Translations under genes and position numbers: made by a program
Part shown: positions 14,437 through 17,905 of the stretch, in pieces
Layout: each line of letters opens with the position of its first letter
Numbering within the stretch: the first letter of the stretch is position 1
The notes under the pieces: generated by a model
The model's database searches: none
What the model saw: the letters and a program-made list of their open reading frames with translations, nothing else
What the model was told of the DNA's origin: nothing
Assembly (NCBI GenBank): GCA_030592465.1
Contig: JAUVJB010000033.1
Coordinates: 1-17,905 of the forward strand
Direction: 5' to 3'
Length of the DNA: 17,905 nt
Source of the DNA: Bacteroidota bacterium
Lineage (GTDB): Bacteria; Bacteroidota; Bacteroidia; Bacteroidales; B39-G9

Positions 14437-14668
14437 AAATATTAGTGTCCGACTAAATTTTATATTATTATAATTATCATTTAAATGTTATTTAATATTT
14501 CGCTCCTACGGAGCTCTAAAATTGTGGTTATTACTATGTTCTATAAACATTTCACTCCTAACGGAGTTTAAAAACAGTCCGCCAGCTGGCGAACGAAATA
14601 TTTATCAAAACCTTATTAATAGTGCATTTTTATAGTTCATAATTATTTTTAGTCGGACACTAATATTT
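14437..14668. mobile_element. 232-bp MITE-like element with perfect terminal inverted repeats
   Basis: The arms 14437-14457 and 14648-14668 are perfect 21-bp inverted repeats containing AGTGTCCGACTAAA. The outermost AATATT is palindromic, so it could instead be a 6-bp target duplication flanking 14-bp terminal repeats. The interior has no transposase. It has TCCTACGGAGCT (about 14502-14516), a related TCCTAACGGAG tract (about 14556-14567) and the CGCCAGCTGGCG palindrome (14580-14591). AGTGTCCG also occurs at 293-300. It is probably a non-autonomous element or deleted IS; the family is not identified. Confidence 0.55.
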
Positions 14669-14730
14669 TTTTTATACTACTTAGTAATTCATTTTTGGTT
14701 AGTTTTTCATGAAACATTGATGTTAAAACC

Positions 14731-14763
14731 AAACATGACAGGTCTTAAAGACCTGTCATGTTT
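14731..14763 (-). terminator. Strong hairpin downstream of the LRR gene
   Basis: Perfect 15-bp arms (AAACATGACAGGTCT and its complement) flank a 3-nt loop, about 37 nt past the LRR gene stop codon. On the minus strand it is followed by TTTT only after GG (GGTTTTAAC), so the U-tract is weak. It is the strongest stem in the window and the best terminator candidate. Confidence 0.55.
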
Positions 14764-14800
14764 TACCGATTTTCAAACCGAAACTTACGGTCTAATAAAC

Positions 14801-17437
14801 CTATTTAATAATTATAAATTTACACATTTTCTGTAATACATTATTTTTAGATATTTGCAAGAAATAAATTCCTGCAGGTTTGTTTGAAACATCTATTTGT
14901 ATATTATCGGAATTAATTTTTTTAGTGTTTATTTTACTTGTTTTTCCAAGATAATCAAACATTGTTATCTTAATGTTTTGAGCATTATTAAATTCTAAAT
15001 TACTTAATTTTATGTTAATAATATCTTTTACAGGATTTGGATACACTACGAATGATATTTGATTTCCAAATTCAGTGATTGAAGTTTTTTCTTCAAAATT
15101 AGCTGTAAATGTTGTATCTGATGTTACTGTGAAACTGTATGTTGTATCTGTTGAAACTTCAGCATCATTTGATGTCCAGTTTACAAAATTGTATCCTGTA
15201 TTGGCTGTTGCTGTTAATGTAGCTGTTTCATTCTCTTCATATGTTCCTGCGCCGGTAACTGTTCCGCCGGCTGTTGGGTTTGCTGTTGCTGAAACATCAA
15301 AAGTTTGTACAAAATTAGCTGCAAATGTTGTATCTGATGTTACCATGAAATTATAACTTGCGTTTGTTGAAACTTCAGCATCATTTGATGTCCAGTTTAC
15401 AAAATTGTATCCTGTATTGGCTGTTGCTGTTAATGTAGCTGTTTCTCCATAATCATAAGTGTCTGTACCGGTTACAGTTCCTCCGGTTGTGGGATTTGCA
15501 CTTGCTGATACAGTAAACGATTGTAATTCAGAATTTGCTACAATGGTTGTATCTGATGTTACAGTAAAACTAAAACTTCTAGCTGTTGAAACTTCTGTGC
15601 CATTTGATGTCCAATTTACAAAATTATAACCTGTATTAGATTTTACGGTTAAAGTTGCAGTTTCTCCATCGTTATATTTTCCTGCTCCACTTATTACACC
15701 GCTGGTTGTAGGACTTACACTTGCCAAAACGGTAAAAATTTGAGAAAAATTAACAACAAATGTTGTATCTTTTGTTACAGTGAAACTTATACTGGTATCG
15801 GTTGATACTTCTGTATCGTTAGATGTCCAATTTACAAAATTATAACCAGTATTGGCTGTTGCTGTTAAGTTGACTGTTTCGCCGTCATTATATGTTCCTG
15901 CTCCGGTAATTGTTCCTCCGGCTGTAGGGATTGCTGTTGCTGATATATTATAATTTTGAATATCTACACCTACATATTTATTTCTTGATTCTAAAGACAA
16001 TTCGGTAACTACAGTATTACAAATTCGGCAAACATACACACCACTATCATTATCATTGTAATTTGTTATTGAATATGAAGTATTTACAGCACCGCTAATT
16101 TCTACATCATCTTTATACCATTGATATGTATTTGCAGAACCTCCTACTGTTACTGTTAAATCTAAATTATTACCTGCACCCGGGGTATAATGTTCTACAC
16201 TTCCAACTTTTGCTTGTGGTGAATAATGAAAATAAGTTCCTACATTTATATTCTGCTCAATATCTTCAAAAGTAAACTGATTGTTAATAATATACAAACT
16301 TTGCAAATTAGTTAATGCCGTTAAATCAGGCAATACTGTAAATTGATTATCATTCAAATAAAGCATAAATAAATTGCTTAAATTTTCAATTTCAGTGGGA
16401 ATAGCACCACTTAATTTATTATTATTTAAATTTAACAGACTTAAACTTGATAAATTACCAATTTCTGAAGGAATACTGCCGGTTAAGTGATTATTATTTA
16501 ATTCAAGTTGTTCTAAATTTGTTATATTACCGATTTCTGAAGGAATACCCCCTGTTAATTCATTGTCATACAAATAAAGTCTGGTTAAATTTGATAAGTT
16601 TTCAATTCCAGAAGGAATACTGCCGGTTAATTCATTGTCATACAAATAAAGCCATTGTAAATTACTTAAATTACCAATTTCTGAAGGAATACTATCTGTT
16701 AATTGATTTGAATACAAATAAAGATATACTAAACTTGATAAATTTCCGATTTCTGCCGGAATATTGCCGGTTAATTGATTTTCATACAAAAAAAGTTGGG
16801 TTAAACTCGATAAATTTCCAATTTCTTTAGGAATACTATCTGATAATTGATTTGAATACAAATGAAGATATTCCAAACTCATTAAATTTCCAATTTCAGC
16901 AGGAATACTACCGGTTAACTGATTATTTTGTAAAAGAAGTTGAATTAATTTCGTTAAATTTCCAATTTCATAAGGAATACTGCCGGTTAATTGATTATTA
17001 GACAAATAAAGATATTGTAAATTCGTTAAATTTCCTATTTCATAAGGAATACTGCCACTTAACTGATTTCCATCAAATACAAGTTTAGTTAGATTCGTTA
17101 AATTTCCTATTTCAGCAGGAATACTACCCGTGAGTTGATTGACATTCAAATTTAACTCGATTAGATTAGATAAATTACCAATTTCTGAAGGAATACTGCC
17201 GGATAATTGATTTCCCCACAAATACAGACAATATAAATTCGTTAAGTTCCCAATTTCAGCAGGAATACTATCAGTTAATTGATTATCACCCAACTCAAGA
17301 TATTGTAAACTCGTTAAATTCCCTATCTCTGCAGGAATACTGCCGGTTAATTGATTATAATCCAACGAAAGCCGTGTTAAACTCGTTAAATTACCAATTT
17401 CTGCAGGAATACTACCGGTTAATTGATTTATAAACAA
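14801..17437 (-). CDS. 5'-truncated LRR/Ig-like/InlB-repeat surface protein with T9SS sorting domain
   Basis: From a TTG at 17435-17437 the frame encodes 878 aa. Residues 1-383 are about sixteen 24-residue leucine-rich repeats (LxxNQLTGSIPxEIGNLxxL type). Residues about 405-492 are an Ig-like domain (WYKDD, then DSGVYVC). About 496-782 are four InlB B-repeat-like modules (NTGYNFVNWTSN). About 796-878 form a type IX secretion sorting domain (VVYPNP, then KPAGIYFLQI). The family is exported through Sec and T9SS to the cell surface as an adhesin or binding protein. Here there is no ATG and no signal peptide. The LRR frame stays open upstream to 17488, starts in the middle of a repeat, and abuts a regulator gene fragment. 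The gene is therefore 5'-truncated and probably not exported. TTG initiation is unlikely to be genuine. Confidence 0.85.
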   Translation of the reverse strand: MFINQLTGSIPAEIGNLTSLTRLSLDYNQLTGSIPAEIGNLTSLQYLELGDNQLTDSIPAEIGNLTNLYCLYLWGNQLSGSIPSEIGNLSNLIELNLNVNQLTGSIPAEIGNLTNLTKLVFDGNQLSGSIPYEIGNLTNLQYLYLSNNQLTGSIPYEIGNLTKLIQLLLQNNQLTGSIPAEIGNLMSLEYLHLYSNQLSDSIPKEIGNLSSLTQLFLYENQLTGNIPAEIGNLSSLVYLYLYSNQLTDSIPSEIGNLSNLQWLYLYDNELTGSIPSGIENLSNLTRLYLYDNELTGGIPSEIGNITNLEQLELNNNHLTGSIPSEIGNLSSLSLLNLNNNKLSGAIPTEIENLSNLFMLYLNDNQFTVLPDLTALTNLQSLYIINNQFTFEDIEQNINVGTYFHYSPQAKVGSVEHYTPGAGNNLDLTVTVGGSANTYQWYKDDVEISGAVNTSYSITNYNDNDSGVYVCRICNTVVTELSLESRNKYVGVDIQNYNISATAIPTAGGTITGAGTYNDGETVNLTATANTGYNFVNWTSNDTEVSTDTSISFTVTKDTTFVVNFSQIFTVLASVSPTTSGVISGAGKYNDGETATLTVKSNTGYNFVNWTSNGTEVSTARSFSFTVTSDTTIVANSELQSFTVSASANPTTGGTVTGTDTYDYGETATLTATANTGYNFVNWTSNDAEVSTNASYNFMVTSDTTFAANFVQTFDVSATANPTAGGTVTGAGTYEENETATLTATANTGYNFVNWTSNDAEVSTDTTYSFTVTSDTTFTANFEEKTSITEFGNQISFVVYPNPVKDIINIKLSNLEFNNAQNIKITMFDYLGKTSKINTKKINSDNIQIDVSNKPAGIYFLQISKNNVLQKMCKFIIIK
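15092..15952 (-). repeat. Four tandem InlB B-repeat modules (about 216 bp period)
   Basis: Four modules of about 72 codons lie within the LRR gene. Two are very alike: 15149-15229 and 15365-15445 are identical over 81 bp at a 216-bp offset. The other two are more diverged. This indicates recent duplication or gene conversion. Confidence 0.8.
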
Positions 17438-17488
17438 AAGAAGATATTGTAAACTCGTTAAACTTCCTATTTCTACTGGAATTTCTTT
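16290..17488 (-). repeat. Tandem 72-bp leucine-rich repeat array
   Basis: About 16 in-frame 72-bp units encode 24-residue LRRs. The consensus part (N-Q-L-T-G-S-I-P-x-E-I-G-N-L) is well conserved and the concave-face positions vary. A further half repeat (EIPVEIGSLTSLQYL) extends past the TTG to the junction near 17480. Repeats toward the C-terminal end are more diverged, and the last ones lose the GSIP motif. Confidence 0.85.
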
Positions 17489-17778
17489 TTAGTAAATTCA
17501 AAACCTTCAACAGTTAATGCTTCAATATATAAAAGCAAGGCAGGTGCAATGCACAAAACAAGAGGCAAAACAAAATAATAACGAACATATATTACAATAC
17601 TATAAAGTCGTATGTAATAAAAAAAATTAGAAAGCAGCAGTATGGAAAGTAATAACATAAAAACACCTAATATTTTATTAGCCTTATGATTATTACTTTT
17701 AAATGTTAATAAAAAAACACCAAAAAACAAGCTGATTAAAACCGGAGTTATATGTAATATATTGATATAACTTATCAT
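17473..17778 (-). pseudogene. N-terminal fragment of a membrane-bound AraC-family regulator
   Basis: A 101-residue fragment from the ATG at 17776-17778; an upstream in-frame TTG at 17784 is less likely. Three hydrophobic segments (about 9-26, 35-53 and 65-88) and the stretch NKILGVFMLLLSILLLSNFF followed by LLYIEALTVEGFEFTKKKFQ resemble the start of Bacteroidota regulators that have an N-terminal multi-helix membrane domain and a C-terminal AraC HTH. Those proteins are usually about 350-400 aa. Here the frame hits TAG directly after KKFQ, where LRR sequence begins, so the remaining membrane helices and the whole DNA-binding domain are missing. It cannot act as a transcription factor in this form. 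The family assignment is from memory of the N-terminal pattern. Confidence 0.6.
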
Positions 17779-17798
17779 ACACAAACAAAAAAATTAAG

Positions 17799-17806
17799 CA
17801 AAAATA
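17799..17806 (-). promoter_or_regulatory. Candidate -7 promoter box for the AraC-type fragment
   Basis: On the minus strand this reads TATTTTTG, fitting TAnnTTTG, 20 nt before the ATG at 17778. The leader would be about 10-15 nt, short but acceptable. The -33 region (near 17826-17830) is not a clear TTTG. In AT-rich DNA the match could be chance. Confidence 0.35.
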
Positions 17807-17874
17807 AGATTGAATATAAATTAAGTGTGAAAGATAAAAAATATTTTCAAAAAACAGAAACATTTAATTAAATT

Positions 17875-17905
17875 ATGACAAAAACCATTGTTTATTTATT
17901 TAATA
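17875..17905 (+). CDS. Possible start of a divergent gene cut by the window edge
   Basis: An ATG at 17875 opens a frame of ten codons (MTKTIVYLFN) to the window end, divergent from the AraC-type fragment. A hydrophobic start after Lys would suit a signal peptide. It is too short to identify and may be chance. Confidence 0.2.
   Translation, partial: MTKTIVYLFN

Noticed and set aside
15075..15356. 93-codon plus-strand ORF opposite the InlB repeats, and a similar one at 16447-16830 opposite the LRRs
   Set aside because: Both are antisense shadows created by the periodic codon structure of the real minus-strand gene.
16290..17488. Regular 72-bp repeats that could suggest a CRISPR-like or satellite array
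   Set aside because: The repeats are in frame and encode canonical 24-residue LRRs, and no constant repeat/variable spacer structure is present.

Overview
This low-GC window comes from a member of the Bacteroidota. The evidence is a type IX secretion (Por) sorting domain on the LRR protein, TAnnTTTG-type promoter boxes with no Shine-Dalgarno signals, a membrane-anchored AraC-type regulator fragment typical of the phylum, a DPP-IV-like periplasmic peptidase, and intergenic DNA full of short palindromic repeats. I cannot place it securely below phylum.

Layout, left to right. Positions 1-508 are non-coding: a TGTCATT/AATGACA repeat element, a decayed fragment resembling a four-helix-bundle protein gene, and a cluster of palindromes. 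A DEAD-box RNA helicase with a DbpA-type RNA-binding domain follows (509-2248, minus). Next is a two-gene minus-strand unit: a small secreted beta-rich protein (5612-6034) and, 24 bp downstream, a 1027-aa ABCG-like half-transporter (2504-5587) that carries a TerB-like and a degenerate FHA-like region before its ATPase. Upstream of these lies a lipoprotein of unknown function (6122-7036, minus). Divergent from it is a DPP-IV-like S9 peptidase (7340-9490, plus). Positions 9491-10636 are an accessory patch: a truncated XRE-type gene, then an antitoxin/RelE-type toxin pair whose toxin has no visible start codon. A housekeeping stretch on the minus strand follows: tsaC (10637-11200), dapD (11472-12290) and recJ (12345-14069). 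Positions 14070-14800 are repeat-rich and include a 232-bp element with 21-bp perfect inverted ends. The right end holds a 5'-truncated LRR/Ig/InlB-repeat/T9SS surface protein (14801-17437, minus) joined directly to the first 101 codons of an AraC-family membrane regulator (17473-17778, minus).

The genes do not form one pathway. The housekeeping genes act in tRNA t6A synthesis (tsaC), lysine/diaminopimelate synthesis (dapD), DNA repair (recJ) and RNA remodelling (the helicase). The envelope genes (transporter, secreted partner, lipoprotein, peptidase, LRR adhesin) would act in the periplasm or at the surface.

I see no clearly new multi-gene defence or biosynthetic system. The observations most worth checking are the LRR/AraC junction (rearrangement or assembly chimera), the TerB/FHA-like/ABCG transporter with its secreted partner, the start-less toxin, and the tight 3-nt-loop hairpins just after most stop codons. 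Two of those hairpins form a covarying pair after dapD and recJ.
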